A DNA stretch of 38,160 nucleotides from Clostridia bacterium (GTDB lineage: Bacteria; Bacillota; Clostridia; Oscillospirales; CAG-272), in contig JAFTMJ010000028.1 in the NCBI GenBank assembly GCA_017452475.1, forward strand, positions 1-38,160, in the 5' to 3' direction. Shown piece after piece: positions 16,859 to 24,911 of this stretch. The notes below the pieces were generated by a model. The model ran no database searches, had not been told where the DNA came from, and saw only the letters and a list, made by a program, of their open reading frames with translations. Within the stretch, counting starts at the first letter, position 1; each line of letters opens with the position of its first letter. A program made the translations under genes and the position numbers.

Positions 16859-18733
16859 TTAAAACTCAACTGTTAGCCTTTCCCCTGCCTTGATGTGTAC
16901 CTTTTTAAAGTCTAAAAGCTCCGGGTGGGGCTCGTATTTAAACTGCAAAACGGCGTAGTCTGTGTCCATTTTGCCCTCGTTTGAAAGCTCCACTGTGCTT
17001 TCATTTATCCAATTTTCCTTTACATCCCCGTAGGTTAGACCGTAGCCGAAGGGGTAAAGGGGCTTGCCCTTAAAGAACTTATATGTACGGTTTTCCATGC
17101 TGTAATCCCTGAAGGGAGGTAAATCCTCTGTGCTTCTGTAGAATGTAACGGGAAGCCGTCCGCTGGGTGAGCATTTTCCAAGCAAAATATCAGTCACAGC
17201 GCGTCCGCCCTCTGCGCCGGGATAGAAGCATTGAATAACCGCGTCGCACTGCTTATCCTGGTCACAAAGCGCAATTGCGCTTCCGCTGACGTTAATAAAT
17301 ATGGTGGGCTTGCCAAGCTTCATAATCTCATTATAGAGCTTTTTCTGTGTGATTGGAAGCTCAAGATCCCTCTTATCGCCTGCCACATCGCCGTTGAAGG
17401 CGTCGCCCTCCTCACCCTCCATAGATGGGTTAAGACCCATACAAAGAATTACAACATCTGCCTTTTGCGCGGCAATCACAGCCTCACGGTTAGGGAAGCC
17501 TGACCAGTTGCCGTCATCGTGGAAGGTGTGACAGCCCTTGGCATAGATAATCTTGCCGTCAAATGCATCCTGCAAGCCATTCAAAATCGTCACATATCTT
17601 GAGGGGGTGCCGTTATAGTTTGCGTGCAAAACAGTTCTGTCGTCGGCATTGGGACCGATAACCGCAATTGTTTTTACATCCTTGGAAAGAGGCAAGATGC
17701 CGTTATTCTTAAGAAGAACCACACTCTCCCTTGCCATTTGGCGGTTAAGCTCCAAATGCTCCTCGCACTCTACCACATCATAGGGGATATTATCGTATTC
17801 GCAGTCGGTATCAAACATACCAAGGCGGAAGCGTGCTTCAAATAGCTTTTCTACCGCTTTTGTTATGGTTTCCTCGGTTATCAGATCCATCTCGTAAGCC
17901 TCGTATAAGCTAAGGTAAGCATCGCCGCAGTTAAGCTGACAGCCGTTGTTTACAGCCAACGCCGCACTTTCTGCCTCCGTGTCGGTTATGTGGTGTCCCC
18001 TGTTTATGTCCGCAATTGCACCGCAGTCGGAAACAACATAGCCCTTAAAGCCAAGCTCACCGTACAAAATGTCCCCGAGCAGAGTTTTGCTTGCACAGCA
18101 CGCCTCACCGTTTACACGGTTGTATGCGCCCATTACCGCGCTTGGGTCTGCATTGTCAATGCAATACTTAAAGGCGCTTAAATATGTTTCATATAAATCC
18201 TTTTTGGAAACAACCGCATCAAAGCTATGGCGTTCACTTTCAGGACCGCTATGCACAGCATAATGCTTGATTGTTGCGTCAAGCTTTCTGTACTTGCCCT
18301 CTCCCTGCAAGCCCTTAATAAAGGCAGTACCCATTTTTCCTGTCAAAAGCGGGTCCTCGCCGTAGGTTTCGTGTCCTCTACCCCAACGCGGGTCACGGAA
18401 AATGTTAATGTTTGGTGACCAATAGGTAAGACCCTGGTAAAGCTCTGTTGAACCGAACTTTTTGAATTCATTGTACTTTGCCCTTGCCTCGTCAGAAATG
18501 GCGGTTGCCACCTTGTACATAAGGTCGGTGTTAAAGCTTGCAGCCATACCGATAGCCTGTGGGAAAACCGTGGCACAGCCCTGCCTTGCCACGCCGTGCA
18601 GGCACTCATTCCACCAGTTGTATGCGGGCACGCCTAAGCGTGGTATAGCAGGCGCGTCATATCTCATTTGCGCCATTTTTTCCTCAATGGTCATTTTACT
18701 TACCAATTCCTTGGCTCTTTCCAAAAAAGTCAT
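16859..18733 (-). CDS. Glycoside hydrolase family 3 (beta-xylosidase/beta-glucosidase type)
   Basis: 624 residues. The N-terminal TIM barrel has YNWWNECLHGVARQG, which is the form found in the xylosidase/arabinofuranosidase branch, and FRDPRWGRGHETYGEDP. The nucleophile Asp is in GYVVSDCGAI near residue 240. The second domain has VVLLKNNGILPL, AVIGPNADD and SGRLPVTFYRS, and the fibronectin-III-like tail after PLYPFGYGLTYG is only about 50 residues, shorter than the usual ~90. No signal peptide, so it cleaves imported xylo- or gluco-oligosaccharides with retention. AGGGAG precedes the ATG. It is divergent from an AraC regulator that probably controls it. Substrate preference is inferred from one motif only. 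Confidence 0.9.
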   Translation of the reverse strand: MTFLERAKELVSKMTIEEKMAQMRYDAPAIPRLGVPAYNWWNECLHGVARQGCATVFPQAIGMAASFNTDLMYKVATAISDEARAKYNEFKKFGSTELYQGLTYWSPNINIFRDPRWGRGHETYGEDPLLTGKMGTAFIKGLQGEGKYRKLDATIKHYAVHSGPESERHSFDAVVSKKDLYETYLSAFKYCIDNADPSAVMGAYNRVNGEACCASKTLLGDILYGELGFKGYVVSDCGAIADINRGHHITDTEAESAALAVNNGCQLNCGDAYLSLYEAYEMDLITEETITKAVEKLFEARFRLGMFDTDCEYDNIPYDVVECEEHLELNRQMARESVVLLKNNGILPLSKDVKTIAVIGPNADDRTVLHANYNGTPSRYVTILNGLQDAFDGKIIYAKGCHTFHDDGNWSGFPNREAVIAAQKADVVILCMGLNPSMEGEEGDAFNGDVAGDKRDLELPITQKKLYNEIMKLGKPTIFINVSGSAIALCDQDKQCDAVIQCFYPGAEGGRAVTDILLGKCSPSGRLPVTFYRSTEDLPPFRDYSMENRTYKFFKGKPLYPFGYGLTYGDVKENWINESTVELSNEGKMDTDYAVLQFKYEPHPELLDFKKVHIKAGERLTVEF

Positions 18734-18785
18734 TCTTTTTCTCCCTATAAATATAATTTTCTGCTTTAATTATACAGTAAAGGCA

Positions 18786-18814
18786 TTGATAAGTCGCGAC
18801 AAATATGGTATAAT
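18786..18814 (+). promoter_or_regulatory. Promoter of the AraC gene with a palindrome in its spacer
   Basis: TTGATA (18786-18791), 17-bp spacer, TATAAT (18809-18814). The 8-bp palindrome GTCGCGAC (18793-18800) lies in the spacer and stands out in AT-rich surroundings, as an operator would. Confidence 0.7.
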
Positions 18815-18849
18815 TGTAAGACAAAATTTAGCTTATAATGGAGATTTAT

Positions 18850-19647
18850 ATGTTATATCAAACTCAGCATTCCGTCCTTGGGGACAAGGCAACTCTTGAG
18901 TCGGGCAGTGACCTGAGCTTTCCAATCCATATCCACAACAGCTTTGAGGTAATAATAGCCACAGAAGGGGAAATAGAGGTAACGGTGGGAGGCAACAAAT
19001 ATATTGCCGCAGGCAACAGGTGCGTTTTGGTTTTTCCAAATCAGCTCCACGAAATCGAAACCCCGCGCCACTCAAAGCACGCTATTCTAATCTTTTCTCC
19101 TCAGCTGGTGCGTGCATTTAGCAAGCGGTTTGAAGCCAATGTGCCCAAAAGCAACAGCTTTTTGTTGGACAGCTTCTACATTAACAAAATCGTGGAGCTT
19201 AAGGGCAACAAATCCACCGTTGGGCTAAAGGGTCTTTTATACTCCGTTTGCGATGAATTTGATAAAAATGCGGAGTACACAGAGTTTACAGGGGATGGAC
19301 AAAATTTGCTTTTTAAAATATTCAGCTTTGTTTCGGAAAACTATAAGGGCAACTGCTCTCTTTACGAGCTTGCCAACCAAACCGCCTATAACTATGTGTA
19401 CCTTTCCAAGCACTTTTCAAAGAACACAGGCATTAGCTACACCGAATACGTTTGCCGCTTCCGTATAAACGAGGCGTGCTATCTTTTGACCAACACAAGC
19501 AACACAATGATTGATGTGGCTTACGAAAGCGGCTTTGACTGCCTCAGGAGCTTCAACAGAAGCTTCAAATCAATCTTAGGCATTTCCCCAAGCGAGTACA
19601 GAAAAAAAGCCCTCATTCACGACTCAGCCAAAAATGATAGCATATAG
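18850..19647 (+). CDS. AraC-family transcriptional regulator with cupin sensor domain
   Basis: About 265 residues. Residues 20-80 form a cupin (PIHIHNSFEVIIATEGEIEV, then GNRCVLVFPNQLHEI), the usual sugar-sensing half. The C-terminus has two helix-turn-helices (SLYELANQTAYNYVYLSKHFSKNTG and DVAYESGFDCLRSFNRSFKSILG) and the signature ISPSEYRKKA. The start is ATG 18850, because TGGAG lies just before it; ATG 18838 would place that site inside the gene. Divergent from GH3, so a regulator of that gene and perhaps of the nearby kinase and uxa operon; probably an activator like most AraC sugar regulators. Ends before a shared terminator. Confidence 0.88.
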   Translation: MLYQTQHSVLGDKATLESGSDLSFPIHIHNSFEVIIATEGEIEVTVGGNKYIAAGNRCVLVFPNQLHEIETPRHSKHAILIFSPQLVRAFSKRFEANVPKSNSFLLDSFYINKIVELKGNKSTVGLKGLLYSVCDEFDKNAEYTEFTGDGQNLLFKIFSFVSENYKGNCSLYELANQTAYNYVYLSKHFSKNTGISYTEYVCRFRINEACYLLTNTSNTMIDVAYESGFDCLRSFNRSFKSILGISPSEYRKKALIHDSAKNDSI

Positions 19648-19680
19648 CTTTTCAAAAATCCTTAAATGTGCATTTTAGCT

Positions 19681-19724
19681 AAAAAACAGCATCGGACCGT
19701 ATAAAAGGTCCGATGCTGTTTTTT
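19681..19724. terminator. Bidirectional terminator between AraC and LRR genes
   Basis: An 18-bp perfect stem (19681-19698 with 19707-19724), including CAGCATCGGACC, with A6 and T6 ends, between convergent genes. Confidence 0.92.
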
Positions 19725-21390
19725 ATTTACTTATGATTTCATTAAATGAAGTAAAGACATATTTCTCACCGTTAACGGGTGTTCCCTCTTGCAAATAAGA
19801 ATATTCGGTAGTATTCTCTGATGTTACCGCTACATATCCTCCCATTGCAAGCTTAATATCCTTTTGGTCATCCGCAAATCCGATTATCTTAAGCTCAAAT
19901 ACAGAAAAATCATAGCTTGTAAGGTCTGCGCAAACTACACCGCCTGATGCATTTCCATCCTTGCCAAATACATCATTTGCGCCAATAGTATCCTTTAGCA
20001 CTGCAAAAACGCCATAACTAACGGTCTGTTTGGATATGTTTTCGTATTCCGCAACAGCCACCTTGTTTACGCTAAAGCCAATTACAATTCCGCCGTTTCC
20101 GTTTTCGGGGGCAGAATAGCCAAGGCAGGTAAAGAGCGCAGGCACACCTTCTGTCTTCTCATATGTACAGCCGGGATTGTTACATACAACTGTTTTTGTT
20201 CCCGCTGCCATATATCCATCTTGATACTTAACCGTTGTTGTAAGATTTTCCTTTTCTGTATGGTTCACAATTGCGGTGCCGCACCTTTCGCAGACACCTG
20301 CACAGCTGTTTGCTGTTTCTTCGTTTACTGTATGTCCGTAATACACATCACAAGCATTTGTGCCGTATATTATGTATCTACCCTCGGTATAGCTTGATGG
20401 GCTTGCCTTATAGTTACTGTATGAAATAAGCGTTGCGCCACCAATTGCTTCCTTAACTTCGTTTAAATATTCCGTATTAGTTGTTACAAAGAAAAAGTAT
20501 TTTCCTGTTGATCTGAAGTCTTTGCCTTCACATTCAACAAAGTTATCCTTAAACGATGTCAGGTCAATTGTAGGATTGTCTCCTAAAATATAGATATTGG
20601 TAAGATTTGCACAATTTTCAAAGTTACGCTGTCCCAAGCTTGTTTCATTACCTAAAATGTAAATGCTTACAAGATTTTGGCATCCGTAAAAGTTATCTGT
20701 TCCAATGCTTGTAACCGCCTCGGGGATAACTATTGATGAAATTGCGGTATACTTAAATTTCCAGTTGTTTTTTCCTTCGAATGTGTAGTTTGGTCCTATG
20801 GGCAATCTCACAGTATGTAAATTTGTACATCCGCTAAAGTTCTGAGTGCCGCCAAAGCCGCCAACAAGATTATTACAAATTGACATATCAACAAGTCTTA
20901 TTGCAGTTTTACCTTTAAATTTTTCAGGGCAGTCCTTTAATGTTGCAGGGTAATACATATACTGAACATGATCTACATTGACATTTCCAAGATATATCAT
21001 ATCCAAGCCTCTTAAATTGAGAACTACAATTTGCAAATTCTCATCAACAGTTGAAATATATTCACCTGTTTCTTCATCATAGCTATGGATAAAAATATCA
21101 TACAGCTGTGCCCAGGTTCCTGTTGTGCTTTCATATGTAACATATGTATCATTATTCCCGTTTGGCTCGCAACGGTTGTTGGGAACGGAGCTGTAAATAT
21201 TATTGCCATCCGCATCCACACCGCTGACATACCAAATCAACGGGTTGTTGTTGCTGTCGTAAATCGGAAGCACCGTACCGTCTGCAAGTGTTGCCTTCTC
21301 GCTATAATCAACTGCGGCAAAGGCGGAAAGCGCAAACAGGCATGCAAGTGCTAAAGCACTAAGAGCTACAAGTAAAAGCTTTCTTTTCAT
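19723..21390 (-). CDS. Secreted leucine-rich-repeat protein (BspA-like) with shared C-terminal module
   Basis: 555 residues. Signal peptide 1-25 (KRKLLLVALSALALACLF, cleavage after AFA). The middle holds BspA/LRR_5-type repeats, for example NFSGCTNLHTVRLP, FYGCQNLVSIYILGN and FENCANLTNIYILGD. It then has cysteine pairs Cys367/Cys370 (CERC) and Cys403/Cys408, which could bind zinc, and a module of about 133 residues (423-555) starting LGYS and ending YVFTSFNEI. The module recurs in the proteins at 24912 and 29620. No anchor motif is visible, so it may be released or held through an unknown contact. Function is probably binding or adhesion, inferred from LRR relatives. AAGGAG precedes the ATG and a promoter lies at 21432-21460. 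Acts outside the membrane. Confidence 0.82.
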   Translation of the reverse strand: MKRKLLLVALSALALACLFALSAFAAVDYSEKATLADGTVLPIYDSNNNPLIWYVSGVDADGNNIYSSVPNNRCEPNGNNDTYVTYESTTGTWAQLYDIFIHSYDEETGEYISTVDENLQIVVLNLRGLDMIYLGNVNVDHVQYMYYPATLKDCPEKFKGKTAIRLVDMSICNNLVGGFGGTQNFSGCTNLHTVRLPIGPNYTFEGKNNWKFKYTAISSIVIPEAVTSIGTDNFYGCQNLVSIYILGNETSLGQRNFENCANLTNIYILGDNPTIDLTSFKDNFVECEGKDFRSTGKYFFFVTTNTEYLNEVKEAIGGATLISYSNYKASPSSYTEGRYIIYGTNACDVYYGHTVNEETANSCAGVCERCGTAIVNHTEKENLTTTVKYQDGYMAAGTKTVVCNNPGCTYEKTEGVPALFTCLGYSAPENGNGGIVIGFSVNKVAVAEYENISKQTVSYGVFAVLKDTIGANDVFGKDGNASGGVVCADLTSYDFSVFELKIIGFADDQKDIKLAMGGYVAVTSENTTEYSYLQEGTPVNGEKYVFTSFNEIISK

Positions 21391-21431
21391 TTTTATTCTC
21401 CTTTTGGTTTTAAAAATTTTACTTCAATTTT

Positions 21432-21460
21432 ATAATACAACAAATCCCACCCACATTCAA
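21432..21460 (-). promoter_or_regulatory. Promoter of the LRR protein gene
   Basis: On the minus strand TTGAAT (21455-21460), 17-bp spacer, TATTAT (21432-21437). Confidence 0.6.
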
Positions 21461-21559
21461 GACAAAACATATATGAAACATAGACAGATTTTAGCCTACT
21501 TTTCCTTTTATTCTTATATAAATGGTCAAAATTTTCCAAGCCCAAGTGTTCTTCAGCAC

Positions 21560-21587
21560 AAAAAAGGCGAGAGCCAAGCTCTCGCCT
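21560..21587 (-). terminator. Intrinsic terminator of the RdRP-like gene
   Basis: AGGCGAGAGC pairs with GCTCTCGCCT (21565-21587, loop of 3), followed on the minus strand by six T. It separates the polymerase-like gene from the LRR gene downstream, so the former is transcribed alone. Confidence 0.85.
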
Positions 21588-21605
21588 AATATTGCTTTGA
21601 ATTAA

Positions 21606-24600
21606 CTAAATATCTAATGATTCATCCTCATCAAGCAGAAAGGAACCTCCTGCCTTTCTAAGGAAGGGCGCGTGCCTAAAGCCGTAGATATCAATGTCAC
21701 CCCTTTCGTCCTGTACAAGGTCGTACATATCGTGCCTTGTGTGGGCGATAAGCCTATATAGGTTATCGTTTGCGTTACATACGCAGGCAAGGGCAAACGC
21801 CTGGAACCTCTTTGACCCGCTTGCATCCTCACCCTCTGCCCTCTTTTCCGTAATCATACTGTCAATGGCGTCAACAAGCAGCCTTAGCACCCTTTCGTTC
21901 TTCATCATACGGCGGACATATTCAGTGCAGTTAAGCTCCACCTCACGGCACTCAAGGAGCTTCATTGTCTTTTCGTCATCGCTTAAGCGGAACATCTCCC
22001 TGCGAAGGCGGGTAAGCTCCTCTTCTCCCTCTGCAAGCATACCTAAAATCATTTTTCGGTATCTATAATCATTTGCCTCAGGGGTCTTATCCGTGGGCGG
22101 AAGCAAGCTGCCAATTCGATTTGCCTTGCCCCTGCCCGGGAATACCTTAGTCTCGTCAATCACCGCATACAAAAGCTCCATAGGCGTGTAAATTTTCTTG
22201 GAATAAATATCCTTCTTATCCTCGCGCCTGCTTACGCATCCTGTTTTTACAGACCTAAGGAACGAGGGCTTCTTGTATGTACTGCTAACAAGCTCCTTTA
22301 TCTGCTTAAGGATTTGCTGGGCGTCAATGCCGTAGTCGCGCTTTGCCTTGTCAATCTCCATACCGGAAAGCACCGCCAGCTTGCAAATCTCATTGTAGAG
22401 CCAGCCGCAATTCTCGCCGTTATTTGTCTTATCCCAATACAGACTGTTGAGCCATTGGGAAAGGTTGATGATTTGACCTATCTTGTTATCGGAAATATCC
22501 CTATCCATCTCCCAAAGCTCCTGCTTTTTAAGGGTTGCGCTTTCACCGCAGTAGGGCACCAAGAACTTATCGTAGTTTTTCTTGGCGGAGCTTAGCATAA
22601 TAGGGTTATCGGTAACGAGCATCATATCCGAATCAAAGTCACAGCCGTTTAGCCTTTGGAGCAGATTTTCACCAATAGAGTTAAGGGCAATAACCTGCCT
22701 TGACAGGTTAAAGTACTTGTCATATCCGTCATTTTCTCTGCACCTGTTCACGCCAATGAACAAATTACCCATTGTAACGTGTGGGCACCTTGCGCAAAGC
22801 AGCTCCTTTCCGTCCTCAAAGCGGGAAACGCGGATATCATTATTTTTCAAGGCGATGGCAACAGGGTTTTTAAAATCAAACTCCCTATCGGTTACTGCGT
22901 TGAGCATCTCATATCCGTTTCCCAAAAGGTATGCGTTTGTGCCGTTTACAACCAAGTGCCCCTTCCTAAGCTCTCTTAGAAAGGACTTTTTGATTTGAGT
23001 ACGGAACTCGGAGTAGGAGGCTGTGCTTGCATACCCGTCATTCAAGGAAAGGAGCTTTAGCACCACATTCTTTCTTGCGCTGGCAATCATTCCGCCGTCA
23101 TCCTCGCCCTCCTCTTCATCCTCACAGTCACAGTACTCCTCGGGGTCAAGCCTGTCATCCCCTAACTGCATTTTGATATAGTAACGCATAAACATAGGGT
23201 CCTTCATAATGCGCTCAAGGTAATCAAAGGATGGCTTAAGCAGCTCCTTAACCTCCTCCTTGGACAGACTAAGAGTATTGATAAGCTGATAGTTTGCCTG
23301 CACCATCTCACCGTTCATATGCTTGGTGGGCTTGTCCACCTTAACAACGCCGAAAACAGGCTCCACATTGTCAAGCCATCGGCTGATTGCTTCAAGCCTG
23401 TTGCCGCCGTACAGCTTAATATACTTAATGCTGGAGTCGGTAACAATCATCTTAATATCCCTAATATCCTTCGCGCGGGTGTAGGCAAGGGGGTGGAGCC
23501 GGCTCACATCCGTAATGCCGCGGTCCTCAAACCACTTCTGCAGCCTTGTGTTAAAGGCGCAGGTCTTAAAGAACCTGTTGCGCAAAAGCATCATACCCTT
23601 GTCCTCATATCCGTTTTCACGGAAAACAGAGGTGTCAACAAGGCTCTGTCCGTCCCAAATGGTGTTTTCAACCGTGACCGTCTTTTCACGGGCAACAACA
23701 CAACCGCCCTCGTCCTTCTCCACAGAAACAGCGCGGCTGTCAAAGGTGCTTGTGGCATCGGGGATGACAACAATTGAGTCGGTAGGAATAGATATTTCCT
23801 TTTCCATATTGGAAAGAGTCAAGGAAATATATGACTCCAAGGAAATCCTGTCCTTTACCTTCTTTAGGTCAAGTCCGCAGGCGCTCCACTTCATCATTTC
23901 CTTATAGATTGGCTCCATAATGAAAAGGCAGTTGCCCTGGCGGCTGCTTCCCGCACTGCGCTTGTACCTAACATACCTAACAGGGTTCTCTGTTCCTACG
24001 GTAAAGCCCTCCTCACCGTAAAGGAGCTTTCTAAGCTCATGGCGGTTAATGCTGCTCGGGAGTCTCTTGCTTGTCCTTTCGTAGCAACGCTTCTCGTTGT
24101 TAAACTTAAAATAACCCTCAAGCAGGCTCTGCTTGCACGCCGTTTCAACAGGAGCATACTTGTTCTCTGACACAATAAGCCCTTCCTTCTTATTGCTGTA
24201 AGGAATCTCAATAGCCACAAGCCTGTCGTCTTTAACAAAGATATGGTCCTCAATGTCAGAAGCAAAGTCGATGTGCTCCCCACGGCGGATGAAAACATAG
24301 CCGTGCTTAGCCTTCTTCATTTGGAACTCCTTTTCATCACTGTCAAAAACCACGTTGATAAGCGCAAGGGTAGCAGGGTATTCCTCGCCGCCACTCTTAT
24401 GCACGCCCACAACGAAATTTCCCTTCAACCTTCTGCTCCTTTTCGCAGCTTCAAAGGCGCTTTGAATACGGGAAAGCTCCAAGCTGTTGTGAAGGAAGGA
24501 GTTAAACCTCTGAAACTTAATATTGCCTTCCCCGTCATAGATGTTGAAGTCCTTTCCCAAGGCGCTGAGGTGGTAAGCCTCCCTTGCCTCAACGGTCATA

Positions 24601-24635
24601 ATCTTAAACTTTGGTGCTTCAATTCTTCTGCTCAT
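21606..24635 (-). CDS. RNA-dependent-RNA-polymerase-like (YonO/QDE-1-type) two-barrel polymerase
   Basis: 1009 residues, no signal peptide or membrane segment. The segment SIGENLLQRLNGCDFDSDMM, with LVTDN after it, matches the double-psi beta-barrel signature of cellular RdRPs and YonO-like polymerases, whose catalytic loop is D-x-D-G-D. Here it is D666-F-D668-S-D670, all three Asp present but Gly replaced by Ser. About 50 residues earlier LLCARCPHVTMGNLFI matches the family's V-x-R-x-P...G-D strand pair. A candidate for the other barrel, with basic residues, is KDIRDIKMIVTDSSIKYIK (Lys389-Lys407). An acidic insert (EEYCDCEDEEEGEDDGG) lies between. Expected activity is nucleotide polymerisation on RNA or DNA template. 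Very good ribosome binding site (AGGAGGGG), own promoter, ~130-nt leader and own terminator. No phage genes nearby. Confidence 0.75.
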   Translation of the reverse strand: MSRRIEAPKFKIMTVEAREAYHLSALGKDFNIYDGEGNIKFQRFNSFLHNSLELSRIQSAFEAAKRSRRLKGNFVVGVHKSGGEEYPATLALINVVFDSDEKEFQMKKAKHGYVFIRRGEHIDFASDIEDHIFVKDDRLVAIEIPYSNKKEGLIVSENKYAPVETACKQSLLEGYFKFNNEKRCYERTSKRLPSSINRHELRKLLYGEEGFTVGTENPVRYVRYKRSAGSSRQGNCLFIMEPIYKEMMKWSACGLDLKKVKDRISLESYISLTLSNMEKEISIPTDSIVVIPDATSTFDSRAVSVEKDEGGCVVAREKTVTVENTIWDGQSLVDTSVFRENGYEDKGMMLLRNRFFKTCAFNTRLQKWFEDRGITDVSRLHPLAYTRAKDIRDIKMIVTDSSIKYIKLYGGNRLEAISRWLDNVEPVFGVVKVDKPTKHMNGEMVQANYQLINTLSLSKEEVKELLKPSFDYLERIMKDPMFMRYYIKMQLGDDRLDPEEYCDCEDEEEGEDDGGMIASARKNVVLKLLSLNDGYASTASYSEFRTQIKKSFLRELRKGHLVVNGTNAYLLGNGYEMLNAVTDREFDFKNPVAIALKNNDIRVSRFEDGKELLCARCPHVTMGNLFIGVNRCRENDGYDKYFNLSRQVIALNSIGENLLQRLNGCDFDSDMMLVTDNPIMLSSAKKNYDKFLVPYCGESATLKKQELWEMDRDISDNKIGQIINLSQWLNSLYWDKTNNGENCGWLYNEICKLAVLSGMEIDKAKRDYGIDAQQILKQIKELVSSTYKKPSFLRSVKTGCVSRREDKKDIYSKKIYTPMELLYAVIDETKVFPGRGKANRIGSLLPPTDKTPEANDYRYRKMILGMLAEGEEELTRLRREMFRLSDDEKTMKLLECREVELNCTEYVRRMMKNERVLRLLVDAIDSMITEKRAEGEDASGSKRFQAFALACVCNANDNLYRLIAHTRHDMYDLVQDERGDIDIYGFRHAPFLRKAGGSFLLDEDESLDI

Positions 24636-24780
24636 AATTTCCCCTCCTTAATTAATAAGCGCACTGTGTGTAGGCTCCCTCATAAGCCGCCGCTACAATG
24701 CTTTTCCGATTGCGATTTCATTACTCCCGTTAACAAAACCGCCAAAAAGCCCCTATCTTTACATATTATAGCACATATTG
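24636..24780 (-). promoter_or_regulatory. Promoter and 130-nt leader of the RdRP-like gene
   Basis: TATAAT on the minus strand at 24775-24780, with a weak -35 (GTGCAA) 17 bp upstream. The leader from about 24768 to the ATG is G-rich near its 5' end and has no ORF that I can support. Its length leaves room for post-transcriptional control, but I see no known riboswitch. Confidence 0.45.
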
Positions 24781-24868
24781 TCGAAATTTGCACTGTAAAT
24801 TTTTTCGACTTTTTTGTAATTTTTCAAGCATCAAGGCTCCGCCATTTACGGTAAGGCCTTCTGTATAC

Positions 24869-24903
24869 AAAAAAGCACTTAGCCCTTGGCTTGGGCTAAG
24901 TGC
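24869..24903 (-). terminator. Intrinsic terminator of the phosphodiesterase-module gene
   Basis: GCACTTAGCCC pairs with GGGCTAAGTGC (24875-24885 with 24893-24903), with six T on the minus strand. A near-identical terminator follows the gene at 29620. Confidence 0.9.
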
Positions 24904-24911
24904 CTTTTTTG

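Noticed and set aside
21606-24635. Phage origin of the polymerase-like gene
   Set aside because: No capsid, tail, lysis, integrase or recombination genes anywhere in the window, and the neighbours are chromosomal secreted-protein genes; a relic of an old prophage cannot be excluded.
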